DNA of 64,000 nucleotides. It comes from Bryobacterales bacterium. GTDB taxonomy: Bacteria; Acidobacteriota; Terriglobia; Bryobacterales; UBA6623. Position numbers and translations under genes: made by a program. The stretch's first letter is position 1. Every line of letters begins with the position of its first letter. Location: positions 173,586 to 237,585 of the forward strand of contig JAPPMB010000078.1 of assembly GCA_028819255.1 (NCBI GenBank), written 5' to 3'. Positions 17,611 through 26,251 of this stretch are shown here, one piece after another. The notes under the pieces are model-generated. The model did no database searches. It was given only the letters and a program-made list of their open reading frames with translations, and was not told the DNA's origin.

Positions 17611-20600
17611 TCAGAAGAAGAACCGGATTCCCACCTGCATCTGGAGCGGGCCCGTTCCGTAGACTTGGGCGTTGTTCCGGTCGTACTCGCCGTCCTGCGA
17701 CCGAAGGCGGCGGAAGGACGGTCTGGGGTTCGCTTGCCTGCCGGTTGCCAGGTCCACGCCCGTTCCGTAGATCTGGTTGAATGTGCCGTACTCGACATTG
17801 TCAACGTCCAGGGCGTTGAAGAGTTCCGCCGACAGCTCGATTCTGGATGTCTCGGACACCCGAAACTGTCTCAGCACCCGAATGTCCAGGTTCCGCATCC
17901 CGCGGTCGCGAAACGAGTTGCGCCCGAAGTGCCGTCCCGGCGCCTCGAGGGCCCGGTCCGCCGCAAACTGGTCGCCGTTCAGGTCGAGACCCGCCATCGG
18001 GCTGAACGGCGGGCCGCTCGACGCCCTGAGGATCGCCGACCACACGATTCCCCAGGGCAGGTCGATGACCGCGTGGGACGTCAGCTGGTGCCTGAGATCC
18101 AGGTCCGACGGTCCGTATTCGTCGTCAGGACGGGCGTGGTCGGTGTGCTGAGGGCTCCAGAAGTATCCTTCGTTGGCGTCGCTGGAGTACGCTCGGGCGT
18201 AAGTGTAGTGCGACACCAGCTGGATTCGGCTGCCCCTGTACTTCCAGTGTGTCGTCACGCCGTGGTAGTCTGCCCGCCCGATGGATTCCACAACGAACAT
18301 GGGGCCAAGGCGGGGCGCAGGCCTCTTCCCGGTGTCGTAGAAGGGGATTTGCGCCGGATCGTCGGGTCGAAGCTGCGAAGACGGGAGGTTGTAGTCACGT
18401 TGCCCGTGGAGCATTGAGGTGTGGTGTCGCATCCATTGCATGCCCACCAGCATGTTTCCGGTCAGTCCGTACTCCAGGGCCAGGCTGTACTTCACGGATC
18501 GCGGATTCCGGAACGTCTCGTGAACGGCCCACGGTGCCGCCCCGAGGTAGGGGTCGCCGTCCAGCACCGTGGCGATTTCCTCCCGGGAGAAGGCCGGCAG
18601 GCCGTTCAGCGGGTATTGGTTCAGGTCGATGCCCGCCGCCAGAAACTGTCGATACACCGAAGTCTCGGTCGTGGGCAGCGCCACCGAAAGATTGAACGGG
18701 GGGTCGCGAAAGCTCTTGGTTGCGGCATTGAAGAATACCGGCGGAGTCACCGCGTAGAAGACCCCGGCACTTCCGCGCAGCACGAGACGCCCCGACAGGC
18801 CGGACGGACTGTAGGCAAACCCAGCGCGCGGCATCCACTGCCTGGTGGAGTCCGGAATGAAGGTCGGATCGACCCGGCCGAACAGGAACTCGGTCGCGCG
18901 CACCTGGTCGATCAGTGCGGTGTTTCCCAGTTGCGGGGCGGCGTTGAACTGAGCCTCCCAGCGAAATCCCAGATCCAGCGTCAGTCCTGGCGCAGCCCTC
19001 CAGGAGTCTTGCGCATAGAGCGCCGCGTGGCCCACTCCGGCGACACCGACGGTGTTGCCCATCTGTCGGAAGTAGAGGCCCGGGGCGTCAAAGCGATTGG
19101 CGATCTGACCGCCCGGGGTCAGGATGTCGAGGATTTCGTCGGGATCCGATGAGAAGACACGGAAGGTCCCGTACTGGTTGTAGCCGAACACATCGTCGAT
19201 CCACACGTGGTCGATCTCCCCGCCGACCTTGATGTCATGGGATCCCGCGTGCAGCATCACGCTGTTGTTCACGAGCGGACGGATGTCCGTCTCTGTCGTC
19301 GGAAGAAAGGATCGGGTTCCAAACGATCCCAGGTTTGTTCCCACCACGGGTTCCGCCGAGTTCGCATGCCGCGGCCGCTGTTCCCGTGTCAGGGTGAATC
19401 GGAACTGATTGACCAGATTGGGGCCCAGGACGCTTGTCAGCTGGCCGGTCAAGAAGTGGACCACGTCCTCTTCCGTGCCGTTGTTGCTCAGCGCCCGCAC
19501 GGTCCGGGGGTGCTTGGGGTCGCCGATGCTGACAGCGTTCACGCCCCTGCCTCGGCTGTAGTTGTAGCGGGTCATGAACTGGCTCCCGCCGCCGAACTGG
19601 TAGTCGAATCGAGGGGTCAAGGCCACCGCGTCGTTCGTTGCCTGGAAGGGCTGCTCCAGGCTCTGGAAAAGGTCGAAGGCCTCAGGTCCGCGGCTGCGGT
19701 CGGCGGTGTCCAGAAGGGGAAACTCGACATATCGCGGACTGGAACTGTCCTGACGCTCGACTGCAAAGAACCAGAACGCGGCGTCTTTCTTCAGTGGTCC
19801 GCCCGCCGATCCGCCGAATTGCCGCAGGTCCTCGAGAGTCCTTGCTCCGAAGGGATCCCTCAATCCGAGTCGAGGATGCCGCCTCTGGTAGAACGCGTCG
19901 CCGTGGAACTCGTTGCTGCCCGACTTGGTTGAGACGTTGACCACCCCGGATGTGGTTCGCCCATACTCGGCCGTAAAGCCCGAGGTGACGGCCTGGAACT
20001 CCTGGATCGCGCTCTGGGGCAGCGTCATCGCCGACCCGGCGCGCTCGCCGCCCTGGATGCCGCCGAAGAACGCCTGGTTGTAGTCCGTTCCGTCCACGGA
20101 AACGTTCGTGTAGATGCCTCTCTGCGCTCCGAACGAGAGGTGCCCCGCGGCACGGGAAACCTGAACGCCCGGCGTCAGCAGGGCGAAGTCGTGAAAGCGA
20201 CGCCCGTTGATCGGGAGGTCATTGAACACCCGGTCTCCGACGACGTTGCTGGATGCGGGGAGCATTGCGTCGATCATGGCCGCCGAGACCTCGATCTCGG
20301 TGTACGTGCGTTCAAGGTCCATTTGCAGGTCGACCCGAACGGCGCCGCCCACGCTGACCGCGATTCCGTCCACCGTCGCCGCGGCGAAGTCCGGGCTGGT
20401 TGCCGTGACCGCGTACTCTCCCGGTCGAAGCGAGCCGATCCGGAACTGACCGTAGCCGTCTGTGCGCACGGTCCGCCTGGCTCCGCTCTCCGCCGCGACC
20501 GCGACGATCTCGGCCTCGGGGATCAGGCCGCCTTCCGGTCCGGTGACCTCACCAACGATGCGGCCGAGGTTCGCGTCGAACTGGGCTCGCAGCCGGTCCA

Positions 20601-20685
20601 GGAACGCGCCGGGAACGGTCGACGCGACGAGGACAAGAAGGCTCAGCACGACAGCCCTGTGCGCATTGGCGCCACCGCCGAGCAC
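17611..20685 (-). CDS. TonB-dependent receptor-like outer-membrane protein with carboxypeptidase-regulatory domain
   Basis: Outer-membrane barrel protein of the acidobacterial/Oar-like type (about 1024 aa). The ORF is open from 21156, but residues before about 158 have no signal-peptide character. A GTG at 20685 precedes a hydrophobic segment 'AVVLSLLVLVASTV', so that start is chosen, tentatively. Domains: signal peptide, carboxypeptidase-regulatory-like fold ('GRIVGEVTGPEG' onward), a plug region ('NDLPINGRRFHDFALLTPGV' and 'VNVSTKSGSNEFHG'), then a barrel of about 700 residues ending in 'QVGIRFFF' with the C-terminal aromatic typical of barrels. Such proteins probably import oligosaccharides or other large ligands, or act as adhesins; the ligand is unknown. 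No TonB/ExbBD genes are in the window. Confidence 0.88.
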   Translation of the reverse strand: MLGGGANAHRAVVLSLLVLVASTVPGAFLDRLRAQFDANLGRIVGEVTGPEGGLIPEAEIVAVAAESGARRTVRTDGYGQFRIGSLRPGEYAVTATSPDFAAATVDGIAVSVGGAVRVDLQMDLERTYTEIEVSAAMIDAMLPASSNVVGDRVFNDLPINGRRFHDFALLTPGVQVSRAAGHLSFGAQRGIYTNVSVDGTDYNQAFFGGIQGGERAGSAMTLPQSAIQEFQAVTSGFTAEYGRTTSGVVNVSTKSGSNEFHGDAFYQRRHPRLGLRDPFGARTLEDLRQFGGSAGGPLKKDAAFWFFAVERQDSSSPRYVEFPLLDTADRSRGPEAFDLFQSLEQPFQATNDAVALTPRFDYQFGGGSQFMTRYNYSRGRGVNAVSIGDPKHPRTVRALSNNGTEEDVVHFLTGQLTSVLGPNLVNQFRFTLTREQRPRHANSAEPVVGTNLGSFGTRSFLPTTETDIRPLVNNSVMLHAGSHDIKVGGEIDHVWIDDVFGYNQYGTFRVFSSDPDEILDILTPGGQIANRFDAPGLYFRQMGNTVGVAGVGHAALYAQDSWRAAPGLTLDLGFRWEAQFNAAPQLGNTALIDQVRATEFLFGRVDPTFIPDSTRQWMPRAGFAYSPSGLSGRLVLRGSAGVFYAVTPPVFFNAATKSFRDPPFNLSVALPTTETSVYRQFLAAGIDLNQYPLNGLPAFSREEIATVLDGDPYLGAAPWAVHETFRNPRSVKYSLALEYGLTGNMLVGMQWMRHHTSMLHGQRDYNLPSSQLRPDDPAQIPFYDTGKRPAPRLGPMFVVESIGRADYHGVTTHWKYRGSRIQLVSHYTYARAYSSDANEGYFWSPQHTDHARPDDEYGPSDLDLRHQLTSHAVIDLPWGIVWSAILRASSGPPFSPMAGLDLNGDQFAADRALEAPGRHFGRNSFRDRGMRNLDIRVLRQFRVSETSRIELSAELFNALDVDNVEYGTFNQIYGTGVDLATGRQANPRPSFRRLRSQDGEYDRNNAQVYGTGPLQMQVGIRFFF

Positions 20686-20868
20686 GCGATGGGGGGCAGG
20701 GATCAAGACCAGGTCCGTCCGAGAGCCTGCCGCCAACGACGTCCCGCCCCTGCCGACACTCCAGCATGGACACGTGCTGTCAAGTGGATTCCGGAATTCA
20801 CTGCCCATTCGGGACCTCGGCTGCCTGATTGACGGTGTTGCCATCTTGTTCTCGTACAGAGTACGCAC

Positions 20869-21499
20869 CACTAGTGTCGCGTTGAGCACCCGGACAATGC
20901 CACACAAATCGTTATTATTGAACGAGTTGCCAGTGAGTTCAGGGTGTCCGGGACTTGAATCCTCCGGCACCAGCTGATGGGTCGCTCCCACGTCCCTTCG
21001 TGCATGTAGACTTTTCGTATTGTATCTGGATCTGGGTTGCGGTGGCAGTGTATGACCTAGTGGCGATCGTGCGCAAGGAACTCGGCATCGAGCCGTTACC
21101 GTACTGCATGATGCAGACCAACGTCCATCATGCCGTTCGAACAAGTCTCGCTCCATGAGTCACTTACGGGATCATGGCTGCCACTCCCTCCGGATCCGAC
21201 GGGGCGGCAGATGCTGCTGTTCGAGACCTGACGGGAGCCTGCGGCGCTCGGCGCTGCTGGCGGATTCCGGGATGTGGCCAAGGACATCCGGGCCCGGCAA
21301 CGAGTCTGCTCACGCAACGGCTGCAGGGGCGAAACCGCAAGTCGAGCATTGGAATCCTACACTTTTTCAGGCGCGAATTGCCTTGGGTTGAAAAACGAAG
21401 TCGTTGAATACAAAGGACTTACCAAACAAAGCTACAGAGAAGAATACGACCAGGCTCTTGAGTCCTTTGTATTCCACGACTTCTAACGCGACACCAGTG
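20869..21499. repeat. Terminal-inverted-repeat-like pair bounding a 631-bp non-coding block
   Basis: CACTAGTGTCGCGTT at 20869-20883 recurs inverted as AACGCGACACCAGTG at 21485-21499 (14 of 15 match). GAGTACGCAC occurs beside both (20859-20868 and 21499-21508). The geometry resembles the ends of a small non-autonomous element, but no target-site duplication or transposase was recognised, so the mobile reading is inference. Confidence 0.4.
21397..21483. repeat. Long inverted repeat (23-bp arms, one mismatch, 41-nt loop)
   Basis: The left arm starts GAAGTCGTTGAATACAAAGG (21397-21419) and the right arm starts AGTCCTTTGTATTCCACGAC (21461-21483). They are reverse complements except at one position (21405 against 21475). 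The 41-nt loop is AT-richer than the neighbourhood. The right arm lies directly beside the inverted CACTRGTGTCGCGTT copy. Confidence 0.85.
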
Positions 21500-22001
21500 A
21501 GTACGCACATCCTGGGGATCTGCGGCATGGCAGGGAGCCGGCCAGAGGCTGCTGCGGCGGCGTTGCCGAGAGACAGCGGGGCGAACTCGCGAGCGAGGGG
21601 AGCGACAGTCTGCCACGCGAGAGAAGGGAGGCCAACGCGTGGCAATCCGCGGGCGAAGCGGTCGGCGGGAGGTGCGGCAACCGAGTGTGCGGAATGAAGC
21701 GTGCCGTGCCGCCGGTTCGTATTCGGATGACGCCGCTCGGGAATCCGTCGGCGACTGACGGGTTCGTGCGCCAGCCCGCATCTGGCGTCTGCCCCGGCCC
21801 CGAACCACTGGCGAGGCCCTCGGCACCGCTCCGGGATGTGCCATTCGCGTCCGACCCCGCCCGGCTGGCTTTCCCTCAGCCTCTCCTCAAAGGCCCCGAA
21901 CGCCCAGCGGCCTGCTTGCATGGCGGACACCTCGTTTCTTTCACGCGATTTTACATCTTGATTCGCGCGAGAACGCGAAACCGCGAGACTCGAGGGTTGA
22001 A

Positions 22002-22034
22002 CACGCAAACAAACGTGCCACAATTGTTTGCGTG
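22002..22034. promoter_or_regulatory. Perfect 11-bp inverted repeat upstream of the second receptor
   Basis: CACGCAAACAA (22002-22012) and TTGTTTGCGTG (22024-22034) are exact reverse complements around an 11-nt spacer, ending 138 bp before the receptor start. It could be a dimeric regulator's operator or a leader hairpin. No regulator gene is adjacent to assign it to. Confidence 0.4.
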
Positions 22035-22161
22035 CGGTTCTTGGCGCATTCGCGGTGGCCGGTCCGGTTCCTGTCAGGTTGCGCATGCATGCTCGGGGGT
22101 GCCATACTTTGGCCGCGGATTGATTTTTCTACTGTTCGACTTGGAATACTCAACAGGAAAT

Positions 22162-22167
22162 AGGAGG
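22162..22167 (+). promoter_or_regulatory. Strong ribosome binding site AGGAGG
   Basis: AGGAGG lies 5 nt before the ATG at 22173. This decides the receptor start over the TTG at 22170 used in the ORF track. It is one of the few consensus Shine-Dalgarno sites in the window. Confidence 0.8.
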
Positions 22168-22172
22168 TCTTG

Positions 22173-25100
22173 ATGAACTCACCAAGGTTCGTTCTCGTTA
22201 CCGCCGTACTCTTTCTGGCGGTGGCCGGCGTCTTGAGCGCCCAGGAGGTGGCGACAGTGCAAGGGGAGGTGGTCGATGATTCCGGCCTCGTCATCCCCGG
22301 CGCGGCGGTCACTGCAACCAATATCGTCACTGGAGCCGAGGAGAGAGCTTCGACGGATTCCAATGGCGCCTACCAGCTGACCCTCGATCCGGGAACGTAC
22401 ACGATCTCGGCCGAGAGTCCGGGATTCGAGATCGGCATCGCCGACGGCGTCGAACTGGCTGCCGGACAATCCTTGGAGCAGTCCTTTCGCCTTCAGCTGT
22501 CGGTCGTCACCGAGACCATCGTGGTCATCGGGAGCCGTGCCGCGCCGCGGTCGGTGACCGAGTCGACGGTGCCCGTGGACGTCATCAACACCAGGGATCT
22601 GGCGAGGCAGGGAAGCAGGGACCTAGTCAGCCAGATGCGGACGGTCGTTCCCTCGTTCAACATCAACACGCAGCCGATCAGCGACGCGGCGACAGTTGTT
22701 CGTCCGGCAAACTTGCGGAATCTGGCCCCCGACCACACCTTGGTCCTGGTCAACGGCAAGCGACGCCACCGGGCGGCAGTCATCGCCTGGCTGGGAAACG
22801 GGATTGCCGACGGCTCGCAGGGGCCCGACATCTCCGTCATACCGTCGATCGCAATCCGCCAGGTCGAGGTTCTGCGGGACGGCGCGGCGGCCCAGTACGG
22901 CTCGGACGCCATCGCCGGAGTCATGAACTTCCAGCTGAAGGACGACCCCTCGGGAGGCAGTTTCGAAATCCAGACCGGGGCCTTCCGAGACGCCAACGTG
23001 GGGGACACGTCCTCGTGCGGTTCCGGCGTGATCGGCGACATCAAGCACTCGTGCAACGGCATCGGCGGACATGGGCGGACATTCTCCGTGGCCGGCAATG
23101 TCGGGCTGCCTCTGGGGCCGGACGGATTCTTCAACATCAGCATGGAGTACGGCACCGCCGAGCCGACCAACCGAGTCGTCCAGCGACAGGACGCGCTGAA
23201 CATCATCGGTGCGGGCAACACGAACATCCGCAACCCGGCGCAGGTCTGGGGGTCCCCGAGAGTCAATCATGACATGAAGCTGTTCGCGAACTTCGGCGTT
23301 CCCATCACCGACAGCCTGCAGTTCTACGGTCACGCCAACTACCTCACTCGCAAGGTGACGGGCGGCTTCTACTTCAGGAACCCTCACACGCGTGGAGGCG
23401 TCTTCCGCGGCCCTAGGCTGGAAGACGGTACGCCGACATTGCTCGTTGGCGACCGCGTATGGGCCCAGGAAGCTCCCGAGAGCCGCAACCCACCTCCGGG
23501 CCGGGAGCGCGGCGCCGGCGGCTGCCCTTACATTCCGATCGTCAATCACGTTCCGGATGCGGGCGCACTTGCCGCAGTCGAGGCCGATCCGAACTGCTTC
23601 ACACTCTACAGCCGCTTTCCCGGAGGATTCACGCCGCAGTTCGGCGGGGATTTGATCGACTACTCGATCGTGGGAGGCCTGCGCGGGTTCGCCCAGAACG
23701 GCTTCGCCTGGGACGCGAGCGTCAGCCGCGGCACCAGCGAGATCGACCAGTTCATCTTCGACACGGTCAATGCGTCCCTCGGCTTCGACACGCCGACATC
23801 GTTCCGGCCCGGCATCTACCGTCAGGACGAGACCAATCTGAACTTCGACGTTTCGTACCCTGTGAGCGATATCGTGCATGTCGCCGCTGGCGCGGAGTGG
23901 CGAAGGGAGGAGTTCACGATCGGCGCTGGGGACCCCTCCTCGTGGGAGATCGGGCCCTATGCAGCACAGGGCTTCAGTTCTGGTTCCAACGGATTCAACG
24001 GGTATCGCGCCGACACGACGGCGGGGTCCTGGGGCCGCAGCAACATTGCCGCCTACGGGGATGTCGAATTCTCCCAGGCGGGGCGCTGGACGCTCGGCAC
24101 GGCTCTGCGCTTCGAGAATTTCGACGATTTCGGGAGCACGCTGAACGGCAAGGTCTCGGGACGCGCCAAGGTGGCGGGCGCGCTGGCGGTGCGCGGCGCG
24201 GTCAGCACCGGCTTCCGTGCGCCTACGCCCGGACAGCAGAACGCGTTCAACGTGACAACGGCGTTCATCGGTGGGCAGCTGACCAACCAGGGCGTTGTCC
24301 CCGCGACATCGGCCGTCGCCATGGCTCGCGGAGGCGGCCAGCTGCAGCCGGAAAGATCGTTCAACATGAGCGGCGGTGCAGTGGTGGAGAAGGGGAACTT
24401 CACCTTCACGGCTGATTTCTTCCGCGTCAACATCGATGACCGACTCGCTGTGTCGCAGGAAGTCCGCCTGAGCGAATCCGAGATCGAAACATTGCTGGCG
24501 GAAGGAATTCCGGAGGCGCGGAACTTCCCGGTGTTTCGATTCTTCCTCAACGACTTCTCGACACTGACACAGGGCGTCGACCTGATCTCCACCTATGTGG
24601 CAGGGCGGACCACCGTCAGCGCAGTCTTCAACTTCACGGACACGGAGGTGCATAACCTCGACACGTCCGTTATCGACCGATTCCGCATCACGACGCTGGA
24701 ACAGGGGTTGCCCCGCACACGCTGGAACTTCACTGTCACACATGATGCCCGGCGCTGGAATCTCATGGGCCGACTCAACTACTTCGGCCAGTTCTGGGAC
24801 AGCGAGGACGGCCGTAACTCAGTCGGCCTTTCGGGTGGGCCGAGTGAGGCATGGATGTATCCCCACTACGGAGGCAAAGCTCTGGTGGACCTGGAGCTCG
24901 GCATACCGCTGGGCTCGAATGTGAATGTGGCGGTCGGCGGGGAGAACATATTCAATGTCTACCCCGACGTGAACGACTTTGCCGCTCTGACGGTCGGCAA
25001 CCTCTACGGCCAGTTCTCTCCCTTCGGCTTCAACGGGGCGAACTTCTACGTGCGGCTCAACTACAGCTGGGGCGGGAACCGTCCGTCGACGCGGAGATCA

Positions 25101-25583
25101 TCCGCGGATCCACGGTCCTCCCAGTCCGAGCCGCTGCTGGCGCGCCGCGAAGCCGCCGACCAGATCGCGGAGCTCGAGACGCTGCACGACGAGCTGATCG
25201 GCCACCTGAAGGCGGCCCAGAACGTCGAGACCGATGCGTGGCTGAGCCGCCGGGCCGGTCAGAAGGTCGCAGAGGCGCAGATGGCCAAGGAGCGAGACCT
25301 GTCGATGCTGCGCGGAGCCCTTGCCAGAAGGGGTCTCGCCGACGACGTGGAGCCGCTGCGGCAGAGCGCCGAACTGAAACAGCATCACGTCAGGAACCAG
25401 ATCGCCGCGGCAACCGGGAAGACGGCCCCCCCCGCCGACCATGCATCGGCTCCCGGCACGACCCTGTCTTCGGCCCGCACGTTTCCCCGAAGGCCCTCCT
25501 TCGCGGGCCGGCACGGACGTCTCATGGGCTGGGACAGGGGGTGGGACAGCGCCTTCCGCTCCCCGTCGGGACTGACATTCTAG
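22173..25583 (+). CDS. TonB-dependent receptor with an unusual C-terminal extension
   Basis: Classical outer-membrane TonB-dependent receptor (1136 aa). Order: signal peptide ending near 'GVLSA'; carboxypeptidase-regulatory-like domain (about 25-105, 'GEVVDDSGLVIPGAAVT'); TonB plug (about 125-255, including 'LVLVNGKRRHR' and 'VEVLRDGAAAQYGSDAIAG'); then the barrel to about residue 970. The barrel closes with 'GANFYVRLNYSW', where a receptor would normally stop. A further 165 or so charged, partly helical residues follow ('IAELETLHDELIGHLKAAQN'), ending in 'GLTF'. The plug style resembles receptors for siderophores, vitamins or oligosaccharides; the substrate is not assigned. A perfect 11-bp hairpin 20 nt past the stop is the likely terminator. 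AGGAGG supports the ATG at 22173. Confidence 0.92.
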   Translation: MNSPRFVLVTAVLFLAVAGVLSAQEVATVQGEVVDDSGLVIPGAAVTATNIVTGAEERASTDSNGAYQLTLDPGTYTISAESPGFEIGIADGVELAAGQSLEQSFRLQLSVVTETIVVIGSRAAPRSVTESTVPVDVINTRDLARQGSRDLVSQMRTVVPSFNINTQPISDAATVVRPANLRNLAPDHTLVLVNGKRRHRAAVIAWLGNGIADGSQGPDISVIPSIAIRQVEVLRDGAAAQYGSDAIAGVMNFQLKDDPSGGSFEIQTGAFRDANVGDTSSCGSGVIGDIKHSCNGIGGHGRTFSVAGNVGLPLGPDGFFNISMEYGTAEPTNRVVQRQDALNIIGAGNTNIRNPAQVWGSPRVNHDMKLFANFGVPITDSLQFYGHANYLTRKVTGGFYFRNPHTRGGVFRGPRLEDGTPTLLVGDRVWAQEAPESRNPPPGRERGAGGCPYIPIVNHVPDAGALAAVEADPNCFTLYSRFPGGFTPQFGGDLIDYSIVGGLRGFAQNGFAWDASVSRGTSEIDQFIFDTVNASLGFDTPTSFRPGIYRQDETNLNFDVSYPVSDIVHVAAGAEWRREEFTIGAGDPSSWEIGPYAAQGFSSGSNGFNGYRADTTAGSWGRSNIAAYGDVEFSQAGRWTLGTALRFENFDDFGSTLNGKVSGRAKVAGALAVRGAVSTGFRAPTPGQQNAFNVTTAFIGGQLTNQGVVPATSAVAMARGGGQLQPERSFNMSGGAVVEKGNFTFTADFFRVNIDDRLAVSQEVRLSESEIETLLAEGIPEARNFPVFRFFLNDFSTLTQGVDLISTYVAGRTTVSAVFNFTDTEVHNLDTSVIDRFRITTLEQGLPRTRWNFTVTHDARRWNLMGRLNYFGQFWDSEDGRNSVGLSGGPSEAWMYPHYGGKALVDLELGIPLGSNVNVAVGGENIFNVYPDVNDFAALTVGNLYGQFSPFGFNGANFYVRLNYSWGGNRPSTRRSSADPRSSQSEPLLARREAADQIAELETLHDELIGHLKAAQNVETDAWLSRRAGQKVAEAQMAKERDLSMLRGALARRGLADDVEPLRQSAELKQHHVRNQIAAATGKTAPPADHASAPGTTLSSARTFPRRPSFAGRHGRLMGWDRGWDSAFRSPSGLTF

Positions 25584-25603
25584 CGTCGGTCCTCGATCAC
25601 CCG

Positions 25604-25637
25604 ACCCGCCCGGCAACGGCTCCGCCGCCGGGCGGGT
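25604..25637 (+). terminator. GC-rich hairpin after the second receptor
   Basis: ACCCGCCCGGC (25604-25614) and GCCGGGCGGGT (25627-25637) form a perfect 11-bp stem with a 12-nt loop, 20 nt past the stop, followed by TTCCCTCC. This is the best terminator candidate in the window. Confidence 0.7.
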
Positions 25638-25949
25638 TCCCTCCGATCCGGAGTGCGCGCGCCGCGGCCGGAGTCCCCACGGCTCCACCTCGCACAGTCG
25701 TTTGACCGGGCCGTCCGGAATCCGGAACACGCCACTCCCGGTGCGCGGCTGCCGTCCCTGAGCGGTGTGCGTGACCGCTGAGTAGCCAGGGGCTCAAGCT
25801 GGGAAGCCGAAGAGAATGGGCCGCTTGGCGGACTGCATTTGAGGGTGCCGTTGCAGAGACGCAGGCCTCCCGGGTTGCCCGTTGCCAAGCCGTTCAGTCC
25901 CTTGTGCGCTGCGCGGATTGGCGGACTGGAGTGGCCATTGGATCCGATC
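25638..25949. other. Gene-less stretch between receptor terminator and TnpB relic
   Basis: No supported ORF. Part of it may be further decayed TnpB sequence, but I see no alignable motif before about 25950. Confidence 0.4.
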
Positions 25950-26247
25950 CCGTCACGCAGCTTCGCCAGCCTTCACAAGGCGGCCTGGCTGGTGAGAGTT
26001 CGTGGAAGCGAACCCGCAACACACGTCGCCGCAGTGCATTCGGTTCCGCTCCCGGAACCATCCGGGCAGGTCGGAGGCCTACCGCTTCAACTTCTGCCGG
26101 TTGGTCACCGACAGGGACGTCAACGCCGCGATCAGCATCCTGGCGGCCGGGTTTCTCGCCGCCGGAGCGCAAACGTGGGCCGTATGCGCCGTGCGTAGTT
26201 CCGGAACCGTATGCCAGAGCAGCCCGATTCGGCACTCTCGCATATAA
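25950..26247 (+). pseudogene. Decayed TnpB (IS200/IS605 OrfB) C-terminal remnant
   Basis: The frame from 26002 reads 'VEANPQHTSPQC' and then 'DVNAAISILAAG', the C-terminal zinc-ribbon and final RuvC aspartate region of TnpB proteins (family pattern: V-x-P-x-x-T-S-x-x-C ... D-x-N-A-A-x-N-I-L). Only two of the four ribbon cysteines survive. A stop codon (TGA 25993-25995) lies just upstream in this frame. A likely continuation, 'LHKAAWLVRV', is in another frame, pointing to a frameshift. TnpB is an RNA-guided nuclease encoded by small transposons; this copy cannot be functional. No tnpA or hairpin end was found. It abuts the stop of the third receptor gene. Confidence 0.7.
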
Positions 26248-26251
26248 GCTC

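Larger units (their letters stand above)
20686..22172. other. 1.5-kb gene-less divergent spacer with inverted-repeat structures
   Basis: Non-coding spacer between two divergent receptor genes. No ORF here shows family motifs; the 239-aa minus-strand frame (21367-22086) is treated as a shadow. It contains 15-bp near-identical inverted copies of CACTRGTGTCGCGTT (20869-20883 and, inverted, 21485-21499), a long imperfect palindrome at 21397-21483, and a perfect 11-bp inverted repeat at 22002-22034. These are listed separately. The 21360-21480 part is clearly less GC-rich than the surrounding DNA. Confidence 0.6.

Noticed and set aside
20943-20975. tRNA-like T-arm and CCA-like end near the first receptor
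   Set aside because: On the minus strand GGATTCAAGTCC has an A-C mismatch at the 53-61 pair and no stem partners; no acceptor, D or anticodon arms could be built on either strand.
22623-24743. 706-aa minus-strand ORF opposite the second receptor
   Set aside because: Antisense of the receptor barrel; no start signal or domain.
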